Source: Thiodiazotropha sp040506775 (lineage in GTDB: Bacteria; Pseudomonadota; Gammaproteobacteria; Chromatiales; Chromatiaceae). From it: a DNA stretch of 64,000 nt. The translations under genes and the position numbers were made by a program. The stretch lies in the NCBI GenBank assembly GCA_040506775.1, contig JBEVWC010000013.1, positions 207,850 through 271,849 on the forward strand, given 5' to 3'. Each line of letters begins with the position of its first letter. The first letter of the stretch is position 1. A model generated the notes under the pieces. It worked only from the letters and a program-made list of their open reading frames with translations. It was not told where the DNA came from and did no database searches. Shown here one piece after another: positions 23,994-32,376 of this stretch.

Positions 23994-25952
23994 CTAGAAC
24001 CGTTCAAAATCCTGCTCATCAAATACCGGAGCGTCCGTTTTCGATGGGCCCTTTGTGCCCTGCCCGGCCTGTGACGTTGAGCGTCGATTGCCACCACCAG
24101 AGGAAGCTCTGGACCTGGAGGTCTTGAGTCTGAAGAATGACACGGCTTCCTGCAGGTTGCTGGCCTGTGCATTCAACTCCTCTGCCGTCGCAGCCAACTC
24201 CTCGGAAGACGAGGCATTCTGTTGCGTTGCCGTATCGAGCTGGGTCATCGCGCCATTGATCTGTCCCACACCAGCCGTCTGTTCTTCTGACGCTGCCGTG
24301 ATCTCCTGAACCAGATCCGCGGTTTTACTGATACTCGGTACGATCTCTTCAAGCAGATGCCCGGCCTCTTCAGCTATGGAGACGCTGTTGGTAGCCAATT
24401 CATTGATTTCCTGAGCGGTTACCCGGCTATTCTCGGCCAGTTTGCGAACTTCAGCGGCGACAACGGTAAAACCCTTGCCATGCTCGCCTGCTCTCGCAGC
24501 CTCGATCGCGGCATTCAATGACAACAGGTTGGTCTTGTATGCGATGTCTTCGATCAAACCGATCTTGTCGGCGATCTGTTTCATTGCAAGAACGGTTCGG
24601 TTGACTGCCTCACCACCTTCCTTCGCTTCACCCGCGGCCTTGGTGGCCATGCCATCCGTAACCCGGGCATTCTCACTATTCTGCTGAATGGACGAGTTGA
24701 GCTGTTCGACTGAAGCCGTGGTTTCCTCAACGCTGGCTGCCTGCTCTGTGGCACCCTGGCTGATGGATTGCGCGGTAGCGCTCACCTGACCAGAAGCACT
24801 GACCAGATTGTCCGCATTCTCCCTGACCTGCTGGATGACATCGGTCAAACGCTCGACCATCTCCATCATAGCGGCATAGACACCGGTGGCTTTTCCACTG
24901 TTGTCGAAGTCTATATCGAGATTTCCCTCGGCCAGTTTACGGGCGATTGCTTCCATGTCACGGGGTTCACCACCCAGCGGTTTCTTGATGATGCGCACCA
25001 GGAACCAGGAGAGGATCACGCTGAATATGATCGCGGCGACAGAGATCCAGATGACAACGGAAACCGTTGTTTCGTTGTTTTTCTTGACCTCTGGTCCCAA
25101 AACATCCTGTTCCTTGACCACAGACAGTTTCACTTCTTCAGTGGCATCTGCAACTTTTGGCCCGAGCACATCAAGTTCTTCCTGAATGACCTCGTTCCGA
25201 TCACGGATAATCTCATTGATGGAGTCCAATGCCTTGGCATAATTCTCTTTAGCAGTGTAGAACTCTGCCAAGAGTGCTCTGCGGCGCGGATTCTGCAGGC
25301 TTTCTTCGAGTAACTTTGCCCGTTCTGTCAGGCTCTCATCGAGTTCCTTATGGGCACGATCTGCATCTTCCTGATCATTCGTATTCAAATACTTCACTGC
25401 ATAGAGCCGTGCCAGCAATAAGGATTCCTGCACGTCCGCGGCATAAAAGGTCGCATAGGAATCGTTATCTTCATGCGCGGTATCCATGATTTCCGACATG
25501 GCCTTACGCATCGCAAGACCATTTGGATCTAACATGTTCGTTACAACATCGTCCCTGCGATCCATAAACTTGACGACTTTACGAAATGCCTTTTCGTAAT
25601 CGGTAATGTGTTCTTCAACGAATTTTATCTTTTCAGCACGTTCAGGATGAGTGATATCCTTTTTTGCCTCTTCCACCAACTCCTTGAGCACAGTGTAGCG
25701 GCTATCGAAATTCTCTATTGCTTCATCGCTTTTCTTGAGAATATAGTCTTTGACGGCCATTCGTACGATCAGCATGTTTGCCTGAACCCGACCGGCAAGA
25801 TTGGCATGACGAGCCAGGGTACGATAATCGTTGAACCCGTTGATGGCTTTTTCCAGACCGATGTAGGCCGCCGTGGAAACCACGATCAGCAATACCATGA
25901 CCATGGCATACCCAAGACTGACCTGCACACCCAATTTTAAGTTCTTAAACAT
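23994..25952 (-). CDS. methyl-accepting chemotaxis protein with large helical periplasmic domain
   Basis: Transmembrane receptor of 652 residues. TM1 is about 10-32 and TM2 about 297-320. The long helical periplasmic region between them (residues 33-296) fits a bimodular four-helix (HBM-like) ligand domain and ends with two DVLGP repeats about 22 residues apart. A HAMP domain follows, then the signalling hairpin KTNLLSLNAAIEAARAGEHGKGFTVVA with adaptation helices on both sides. The tail (FDEQDFERF) is not the CheR-tethering NWETF type. The ligand is unknown. It is embedded in the operon between the two cheW genes and is presumably the cognate receptor. Confidence 0.92.
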   Translation of the reverse strand: MFKNLKLGVQVSLGYAMVMVLLIVVSTAAYIGLEKAINGFNDYRTLARHANLAGRVQANMLIVRMAVKDYILKKSDEAIENFDSRYTVLKELVEEAKKDITHPERAEKIKFVEEHITDYEKAFRKVVKFMDRRDDVVTNMLDPNGLAMRKAMSEIMDTAHEDNDSYATFYAADVQESLLLARLYAVKYLNTNDQEDADRAHKELDESLTERAKLLEESLQNPRRRALLAEFYTAKENYAKALDSINEIIRDRNEVIQEELDVLGPKVADATEEVKLSVVKEQDVLGPEVKKNNETTVSVVIWISVAAIIFSVILSWFLVRIIKKPLGGEPRDMEAIARKLAEGNLDIDFDNSGKATGVYAAMMEMVERLTDVIQQVRENADNLVSASGQVSATAQSISQGATEQAASVEETTASVEQLNSSIQQNSENARVTDGMATKAAGEAKEGGEAVNRTVLAMKQIADKIGLIEDIAYKTNLLSLNAAIEAARAGEHGKGFTVVAAEVRKLAENSRVTAQEINELATNSVSIAEEAGHLLEEIVPSISKTADLVQEITAASEEQTAGVGQINGAMTQLDTATQQNASSSEELAATAEELNAQASNLQEAVSFFRLKTSRSRASSGGGNRRSTSQAGQGTKGPSKTDAPVFDEQDFERF

Positions 25953-25995
25953 TGTTATCTCCTGGTATCAATTACCCAGAAACCTAGTCATGATG

Positions 25996-26559
25996 TCATT
26001 CGGACACTGAAGACTGCCAATCCTGTTCGGAAAACGCCTCGATCTTCCCTAACTGATCACGGGTAAGAATATGATCGATCGAAAGCAGAATTATGAAACG
26101 TTCATCGACACGCCCCATGGCTTCGATGAAACGTGTGTCTATGCCTTCTCCCACCTGGGGAGGTGGCATGATATGGTCTTGTTGTATTTCGACGATTTCG
26201 TTCACGGAGTCCACCAGCAATCCAACAGCCTGCCGCTGAGATCCTGTTATCGGCACAGTTACAAGCACGATACAACTGCGTTTGGTGACCTCGACAGATC
26301 CACGCTGCATTCGACAAGCCAGATCGATGACCGGAACCACTTCACCCCTCAGATTGATCACGCCCCTGAGAAATTCCGGCATCATCGGCACATCGGTCAT
26401 TTCGCTGACTTCGATGATTTCATTGACTTCGAGGATGCCTACAGCATAAGTTTTGTCATCGATGAGAAACGTCAGATATTGACGCACCTCCTCTTCAACA
26501 TGCTCGAGATGCTGCTCTCGTTCTACGCCATACCCTGTAATCAGTTCAGCCATTGCCAT
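25996..26559 (-). CDS. cheW: chemotaxis coupling protein CheW (second of two)
   Basis: CheW-type adaptor of 187 residues with YLTFLIDDKTYAVGILEVNEI, LRGVINLRGEVVPVIDL and GLLVDSVNEIVEI. The core is close to the other CheW at 23437-23982. The start at 26559 has a second in-frame ATG two codons on, so the exact first residue is uncertain. It lies 26 bases after cheA. Confidence 0.95.
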   Translation of the reverse strand: MAMAELITGYGVEREQHLEHVEEEVRQYLTFLIDDKTYAVGILEVNEIIEVSEMTDVPMMPEFLRGVINLRGEVVPVIDLACRMQRGSVEVTKRSCIVLVTVPITGSQRQAVGLLVDSVNEIVEIQQDHIMPPPQVGEGIDTRFIEAMGRVDERFIILLSIDHILTRDQLGKIEAFSEQDWQSSVSE

Positions 26560-26585
26560 CCCCGGTATAAAAAGATGTATTGTTG

Positions 26586-28778
26586 TCAGGCATGTCTGAC
26601 TGCGCCGTGCTCATGCACATCATGTTGACTGGCCAGTCCGATCAGACCCTGAACATCCAGAATCAGGGCAATCTCTCCACTGCCCAGCACCGTGGCCCCG
26701 CTGATGCCCTTAAGGTCTCTGAAAACCTTGCCCAAAGGTTTGATTACGGTTTGCAGTTCACCATGGAGATGATCCACCACCAGGCCTGCTCGGGTTCTAC
26801 CGAAACGCACCACTACGAGACTTTCCCTGATACGACGCGTCTCTTTTGCCGGGATCTTGAAAAAATCACTGAGCCTGAGATAAGGCATCACATCGCCACG
26901 CAGATTGACATAATGTCGGGTTTCGTCGAGTTCCCACTCGGATTGGTCCATCTCGACACACTCCTCGACCATGCTGAGGGGTATGACATATCTTTCATCC
27001 GAGGCGCCAACCATGAAACCATCAATGATCGCCAGGGTCAGGGGCAGATGAATGGTGACCAGAGTACCCTTTCCCCGTTCGCTGTCGATCTCGACAGTCC
27101 CGCGCAGGGCTTCGATATTGCGCTTGACCACATCCATGCCGACGCCACGTCCTGACAGGTTAGAGGCCTGGTCTTTGGTGCTGAGACCCGGCTCGAAGAT
27201 CAGACGCAAGGTTTCCCGATGAGACAGGGTCTGGTCAGGCTGCACGAGACCCAGCGCTTCCGCTTTCTTACGGATTTTGTCGGTGTCGAGACCGGCTCCG
27301 TCATCTGCGATCTGAATAACGATGTGACCGGAATCGTGGAGTGCATTCAGCCTTAGCGTGCCTTTCGCGGGTTTACCCTTTGCGACACGCTCTTCAGGTA
27401 ACTCGATGCCATGATCAAGGGAATTTCTCACCAGGTGTGTAAGCGGGTCGTTGATTTTCTCGACAACCGTCTTATCCAGTTCCGCTTCTCCTCCTGTGAT
27501 CACCAGATCGATATCTTTGTTCAGATCCTTACTGACATCTCTGACCACTCTGCGAAAGCGTGAAAACGTCTCTCCGATCTGCACCATACGCAACTGCAGC
27601 GCATTGTCACGAATCTCTTCTACGAGATTTTCGACGCCTGCCACCACTTCGTTGGCATCCTGCATGGCATAGCGCTCGACCATCAGTTTTACAGCGGCGT
27701 TGGAGATGACCAATTCGCCCACAAGATTGATCAACTGACCCAGTCTATTGGCGTCGACCCGGATGAATTGGGAGTCTCGGGACGCCTTTTCACGGGAGGT
27801 TTCCTGTTTTTTCAGTGCCTCTTCGACAATAGGCTTTGTCACCACCTGGCGATCAAGCAGGATCTCACCCAATTGCTTGACATTGCTGTCACCCCGGGCG
27901 GTTGCCTGGTCAATGATGCTGTCCTGTTCACCCAATGCCCTGTCCAGTTCCTGCTGAGTGATGGCATCGATGGCAACCAGCATCTCGCCCAACCTTAGCA
28001 CCTGATCTTCCGGTAACTCACCCAACAGTTTGATGTAGTGGTCATGCATGGAGTTGGGTGCGAGGATGCGGATATCGCAATCGTCCTGCGCAAACTCGAA
28101 CACATTTTCGATTTCCGTCTTGCTGACATCGCCGCAAAACGCGATACGAAATCCCAGATAGCAACTCTCAGGATCAAAGTCGGTCGACCCGGAAATCTTG
28201 TTGGTAAGGGTGAAAATATCGACGATTTCACCGAGCCTTGCTAGATAACGAATAAAGGACAGGGGATCGAGTCCGTTGCGGAGCGCATCAGAGCCAAAAT
28301 CCAGTGCGATGATCCAGTTGTCTCGTTTGTTACTATCAGGCGCATGTTTTTCAACCAATGCGTCCGATGCAGTAACCGATTTACTCGCAGTACTCGTACC
28401 GGTCAGTCTCAGGAGTATATCCTGACCCTGTTTTTCCAGATCGTCATCCAGCGACTCTTCCGCACCATCCGCAACGGCTTGTACCAGTGCCGCGGTATGG
28501 TCTTTACATTCCAGCAACATGGCTATCAGATCGGAATCTACCTCGCGTTGCTCGGATCGCACCTGATCCATGACCGTTTCTACGGGATGAGTAAAACTGA
28601 CAATAAAGTCAAAACCGAAAATACCTGCCGCACCCTTGATCGTATGCATGGCACGAAAGACACTGTTGATGTACTCAGGATCATCGGGCGATTCCTCCAT
28701 CGCGAGCAAAGCATCCTCCATGTTGCGTAACAGCTCTTCGGACTCCTGAACAAAGGTTAATTTGGCATCATCGGTCAT
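26586..28778 (-). CDS. cheA: chemotaxis histidine kinase CheA with MshEN-like repeats
   Basis: Kinase of 730 residues that phosphorylates CheY and CheB. Hpt domain with the phosphorylated histidine H45 (AMHTIKGAAG). A P2-like region lies at about 153-245. Two 24-residue repeats follow: residues 262-285 (RLGEML...ITQQEL...ALGEQ) and 302-325 (QLGEIL...VVTKPI...ALKKQ). They resemble the tandem R-L-G motif of MshEN domains that bind c-di-GMP. Then come the dimerisation helix (LINLVGELVI), the ATP site (HLVRNSLDHGIE, ADDGAGL, GRGVGMDVV) and a CheW-like C-terminus. The extra repeats lie between P2 and P3, where E. coli CheA has only linker. It overlaps the STAS gene by 4 bases (ATGA). Confidence 0.95.
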   Translation of the reverse strand: MTDDAKLTFVQESEELLRNMEDALLAMEESPDDPEYINSVFRAMHTIKGAAGIFGFDFIVSFTHPVETVMDQVRSEQREVDSDLIAMLLECKDHTAALVQAVADGAEESLDDDLEKQGQDILLRLTGTSTASKSVTASDALVEKHAPDSNKRDNWIIALDFGSDALRNGLDPLSFIRYLARLGEIVDIFTLTNKISGSTDFDPESCYLGFRIAFCGDVSKTEIENVFEFAQDDCDIRILAPNSMHDHYIKLLGELPEDQVLRLGEMLVAIDAITQQELDRALGEQDSIIDQATARGDSNVKQLGEILLDRQVVTKPIVEEALKKQETSREKASRDSQFIRVDANRLGQLINLVGELVISNAAVKLMVERYAMQDANEVVAGVENLVEEIRDNALQLRMVQIGETFSRFRRVVRDVSKDLNKDIDLVITGGEAELDKTVVEKINDPLTHLVRNSLDHGIELPEERVAKGKPAKGTLRLNALHDSGHIVIQIADDGAGLDTDKIRKKAEALGLVQPDQTLSHRETLRLIFEPGLSTKDQASNLSGRGVGMDVVKRNIEALRGTVEIDSERGKGTLVTIHLPLTLAIIDGFMVGASDERYVIPLSMVEECVEMDQSEWELDETRHYVNLRGDVMPYLRLSDFFKIPAKETRRIRESLVVVRFGRTRAGLVVDHLHGELQTVIKPLGKVFRDLKGISGATVLGSGEIALILDVQGLIGLASQHDVHEHGAVRHA

Positions 28779-29104
28779 GACTTGCCCCCTTGCGCCGGAA
28801 TCACGATGGGATCTGCGAAGTGCGCTGCAAGATTGAATGTCTCCAGCACATCGACCACTGCAGCGCTATGGCTGCTGAAATGAATTTCATGGCCCTGTTT
28901 TTTTGCATCTGCAAAAAGCATCAGCATGATCTGAACACCGGCAGTGTCCATCTCTGTGACCTTTTCGAGAATCACCTCGATACTGCGACAGTCTGATATC
29001 TTTTCGAGAAGGTCTTTTTTCAGGCTAGCGGCGGTGTATATCGTCATTTCATCATCAATGACAACCACACAGCCATCTTCGTTGGTACTGATTTCTATGG
29101 ACAT
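28775..29104 (-). CDS. STAS-domain protein of the chemotaxis operon
   Basis: Small cytoplasmic protein of 109 residues with the anti-sigma-factor-antagonist fold: EDGCVVVIDDEMTIYTAASLKKDLLE, then VILEKVTEMDTAGVQIMLML. The position of the phosphorylated serine in SpoIIAA-type proteins is a threonine here (DTAGVQI). The start at 29104 is preferred over a GTG at 29116 because the ribosome site GGGGAG needs the distance. Its stop overlaps the cheA start (ATGA), a strong sign of coupled translation. STAS partners occur in other chemotaxis clusters; the role is inferred to be regulatory. Confidence 0.88.
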   Translation of the reverse strand: MSIEISTNEDGCVVVIDDEMTIYTAASLKKDLLEKISDCRSIEVILEKVTEMDTAGVQIMLMLFADAKKQGHEIHFSSHSAAVVDVLETFNLAAHFADPIVIPAQGGKS

Positions 29105-29125
29105 GATACTGATCACTCCCCTTGA

Positions 29126-29494
29126 TTAAGGAAGAACCAGTTTGGCTACCGCATCCAGCATTTGTGGTGGTTGAAACGGCTTAACCACCCACGCCTTGGC
29201 GCCTGCAGCACGGCCTTCGGCCATTTTGTCCTGGCCTGCCTCGGTAGTCAGCATGATTACTGGTGTGAATTTATAGGAAGCGTTGGCCTTGACCTGTTTC
29301 AGGAATGATATGCCATCCATGTTAGGCATGTTCACATCGCTGATGATCAAGTGAATCTTCTGACCCGACATTTTTGACAACGCATCCTTGCCATCACAGG
29401 CCTCCAGAACATCGTAGCCCGCACCCCGTAACGCGATACCCACCACTTGCCTGATCGAAGCAGAATCGTCAACAACCATTATAGTTTTAGCCAT
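29126..29494 (-). CDS. cheY: chemotaxis response regulator CheY
   Basis: Stand-alone receiver of 122 residues with MVVDDSASIRQVV, the phospho-acceptor in IISDVNMPNMDG, the switch threonine in VIMLTTEA and lysine in WVVKPFQPP. No output domain. It is the target of CheA and either binds the flagellar motor or acts as a phosphate sink. It lies upstream of the STAS gene with a 21-base gap. Confidence 0.95.
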   Translation of the reverse strand: MAKTIMVVDDSASIRQVVGIALRGAGYDVLEACDGKDALSKMSGQKIHLIISDVNMPNMDGISFLKQVKANASYKFTPVIMLTTEAGQDKMAEGRAAGAKAWVVKPFQPPQMLDAVAKLVLP

Positions 29495-29519
29495 TGCTGT
29501 ATACCGTTAACAGTTTGCG

Positions 29520-30704
29520 TTAGAAGAAACTTATCGAACCCGCTTCCGCATTGTTCGATACACTTTCGTCGCCTTCATGATTTCGCAATTGTTCCGTTGT
29601 GGTATAGGTCTGCTTGACCGCATCAAGAAGCTCAGTGATGTTCAGAGGCTCGACTGGTTGACCGTTGACTCGCTGTGTCTGTCGGCGTTCTATGAGACTT
29701 ACGGTATGTTCAAAACTGTCAGTCACCTGGTGAAGAATTTGACTGACTCTGTCCTGGAATTGAAACGAAACCAGCATCTGCTGAATTTCATCCTGAATAA
29801 GCTGCGCATGTGCTAAGAGCACTCGCTCATTCTCCTCTGCAGACTGCGTGCGTTTATTCAGATCTTCGATGACCGACTCGACGATATCCTCACCCGATTC
29901 GATTGCATGATTGACTGAACCGCTGGTTTTAGCGGAAAACGCGGATAACTCCTGCACGATGGTACTGACTTCTGCAGTTTTGGAAGTAATTCGATTACCG
30001 GTATTTCCCGATTGACCGGAAAGGGTTCTTACCTCGTCTGCGACGACAGCGAAGCCCCGTCCTGATTCACCGGCTCTGGCTGCTTCGATCGCTGCATTCA
30101 GGGCAAGCAGGTTGGTTTGTTCCGCGATCGCCCGGACCTCGATCGCCATTTTATCCAACTGAGTGGTAAACTCGTTCAGATGGGTAATCTTTTCAGCGAG
30201 CTGTTCATTTGACGTACTGATGTTTTGAAATGCACTGAACAGGTTCAGTAACTTGTTCCTGTCATCCGTAATTGAACGCACTAAATCCACGTGTTCAGAT
30301 TCATTCTTCGCGGATGTGGTCACCTCGGCCAGATCCGTCACGAGCCTGGAGAATCGATTGGTCAGTTCACTGATACTCGTATCAGTCTGACTGACAGAGG
30401 ATTCGAGGTGCCTTTTCCATATCGGAACAATACTCGTAGCCAGCCCCTCAGCTTCTGCCACTTGACGCTCAAGGTCAGTGATCTGTTCCTGCTGACGCTG
30501 AAGCTCATCACTCGTATTCTGCTGTTCCGCTGTCAGGCGCTTGACCTGTAGAACAGAAAGATAACTCAGAAGCGAGGTAAGGATGAGAAGGATTGCAACT
30601 TGAAGCATAGGGGACCCCACCAGGAGAATCACCGGAATGACACTCAAGGGGACACCGATTTGAAGTGCTGGTATGAAAGGAATTGTCATGTTTTTTTTGT
30701 GCAT
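29520..30704 (-). CDS. chemoreceptor-like protein without a periplasmic domain, first gene of the operon
   Basis: About 394 residues. Two adjacent hydrophobic segments near the N-terminus leave almost no periplasmic loop. A cytoplasmic coiled coil and the hairpin EQTNLLALNAAIEAARAGESGRGFAVVADEVRTL follow. C-terminally, LVSFQFQDRVSQILHQVTDSF resembles the QFQD helix of CheZ-type phosphatases. The protein ends in SISFF. The start is uncertain: a TTG at 30713, ATG at 30704 or ATG at 30689, all with poor ribosome sites. It leads the operon and probably senses an internal or membrane state; the phosphatase idea is speculative. Confidence 0.82.
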   Translation of the reverse strand: MHKKNMTIPFIPALQIGVPLSVIPVILLVGSPMLQVAILLILTSLLSYLSVLQVKRLTAEQQNTSDELQRQQEQITDLERQVAEAEGLATSIVPIWKRHLESSVSQTDTSISELTNRFSRLVTDLAEVTTSAKNESEHVDLVRSITDDRNKLLNLFSAFQNISTSNEQLAEKITHLNEFTTQLDKMAIEVRAIAEQTNLLALNAAIEAARAGESGRGFAVVADEVRTLSGQSGNTGNRITSKTAEVSTIVQELSAFSAKTSGSVNHAIESGEDIVESVIEDLNKRTQSAEENERVLLAHAQLIQDEIQQMLVSFQFQDRVSQILHQVTDSFEHTVSLIERRQTQRVNGQPVEPLNITELLDAVKQTYTTTEQLRNHEGDESVSNNAEAGSISFF

Positions 30705-31509
30705 TTCGAACAAGTATATGTGCTGTTTGAGACTTTGCCAGGATCAAGTACCGCAATGTCTTCAACGCGTGAAATCATGGGATTTCAATTTGCATGCATT
30801 TTGTAGGATGTCATGCCAAGTTGCCCATGAGTCCATGATGTTCGACTTCCTTTCGTAAGACTCGAGTATAGTGAACTATACAGGTATGCTTAACTCGACC
30901 TTCAGAGTTGATAGCGGCTGCAACGAGAGGAAAGTATAAGATTTAAATTCTCCGAATTAGGGTTTATTGCCACCCTCTCCATTCGGGATATACCTGTTAT
31001 TCAATAAGAAATATTGAATGTCGTTTTTATCTGTATCTCTCTCTTAGCTCAGAGGTATCAAACGTGGTGGACACAATTTTTTCTTATTTAGGATTCGGCT
31101 CTGATGGAGCTCCACCACCCTTATCTTGACACGCGTCATCATGTTATGACGGCGCATCATAACATTTCTCATCTCACTGTATTTATTAATTATTTTGCTT
31201 TTATCAAGCTTGCATAAAGAGACTGCTCAAGGTGTCTTGAACACCAGACAATCCTCTTATCCTGATCCTCAATCGACTTTCATACAGGGAATCATACACT
31301 CCGCAATAATAGCTTTTGGTTATAATCTAAATCCTCACCATGGACACTTAACATTCGTCTTGATCATGCATACCATCGATACTTTACACAGTAGAAGAAA
31401 CCATATATCTACCTGAATCTATAGATCTCAATAATCCATGCTCTGGGCCGCTAATATTTCATTACCCCACAATTAATATTGTTTAATTAATCGGTTCCAC
31501 TCACTCATC
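30705..31509. other. AT-rich divergent region between chemotaxis and PhnD operons
   Basis: This 805-base region is clearly richer in A and T than its neighbours. It should hold the promoter of the chemotaxis operon (minus) and of the PhnD-like operon (plus). Visible structures are TATAG-N4-CTATA (about 30868-30881), the 11-base-arm palindrome at 31141-31165, and ATTAAT repeats just before 31510. No sigma-28 consensus was found. Short frames here look random. Confidence 0.45.
31141..31165. promoter_or_regulatory. 11-base-arm palindrome, possible operator
   Basis: ATGTTATGACG and CATCATAACAT are inverted copies (10 of 11 match) around a GCG centre. TTGACA lies just upstream at 31126-31131. There is no T-run and no coding sequence nearby, so an operator for a dimeric regulator is more likely than a terminator. 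The regulator is unknown. Confidence 0.4.
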
Positions 31510-32376
31510 ATGTTTCGTCCAATTACAGCGTTGTTATCCCTCTTTTTAAGCGTATCGATGTCTAATGTGCAGGGTCGTGAACTACGCTTTGCGCCTTTAC
31601 CTCTTGAAAATAAGAATGTGATCCATGAGCAGTATCAGGGACTGGTCAGCTACCTCTCCAAGAAGTCCGGCTACCGGCTGAAAATGCGGTTCTATAAGGA
31701 CTATGCAAAGATCATAGAAGCATTCTCGAACGATCAGATCGACATTGCGTACCTGGGACCCCTACCCTATGTCATTCTAAAGAAGCAGTTCAGCGCCCAG
31801 GAACCCATTGTTTGCTTTCGCGATACACAGGGCGAAGCGAGTTATACCTGCTCTCTGGTTGTATTCGGAGACAGCGGACTCACCCTTGATAAGTTAAAAG
31901 GTGTACAAATCGGTTTAACCCAGCCTTACTCCACCTGTGGATATCTCGCTGTTTCTCAAATGTTGGATGAAGCAGGTCTTTCAATTGAAAACGATGACAA
32001 TACAGCCCACTACGCTGGCAGTCATTCTCAGGCCGCACTGGGGGTCATCAGAGGAGAATATGACGTAGCCGGGATCAAGACAGCGATTTCAAAACGATAT
32101 GCCCATCTTGGACTCCAGACCATCGCGGAAAGTCAGCCCTATCCGGGATTCGCCCTGATCGCCAATACCAACACCATGAGTCGCGAAGAGATCACCACCT
32201 TGCGCAATATCCTGTTGGATCTTGATCCTGCGCACTCAATAAGTGATCGGGAACTCACAGAGCGCTGGGGCAGCCAGTTCAGAAATGGCGCCGTGACTCC
32301 AGAGCATTGCAACTATGAAACAGTGTTTGACGCACTGAATAGGCTACCCTGGCCCATACCCGGTACCGGTCAGTGA
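31510..32376 (+). CDS. PhnD-like periplasmic substrate-binding protein
   Basis: Exported binding protein of 288 residues with a signal peptide at 1-22, cleaved near VQG before RELRF. The PhnD-type phosphonate/phosphate fold is indicated by FAPLPLENKNVIHEQYQGLVSYLSKKSG, IDIAYLGPLPYV and GLTQPYSTCGYLAV. No permease or ATPase gene follows. Instead its TGA overlaps the GTG of a large GGDEF-EAL sensor, so it probably acts as a ligand-binding accessory of that sensor rather than in transport. The ligand may be phosphate-like but is not established. The ribosome site before the ATG is weak. Confidence 0.85.
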   Translation: MFRPITALLSLFLSVSMSNVQGRELRFAPLPLENKNVIHEQYQGLVSYLSKKSGYRLKMRFYKDYAKIIEAFSNDQIDIAYLGPLPYVILKKQFSAQEPIVCFRDTQGEASYTCSLVVFGDSGLTLDKLKGVQIGLTQPYSTCGYLAVSQMLDEAGLSIENDDNTAHYAGSHSQAALGVIRGEYDVAGIKTAISKRYAHLGLQTIAESQPYPGFALIANTNTMSREEITTLRNILLDLDPAHSISDRELTERWGSQFRNGAVTPEHCNYETVFDALNRLPWPIPGTGQ

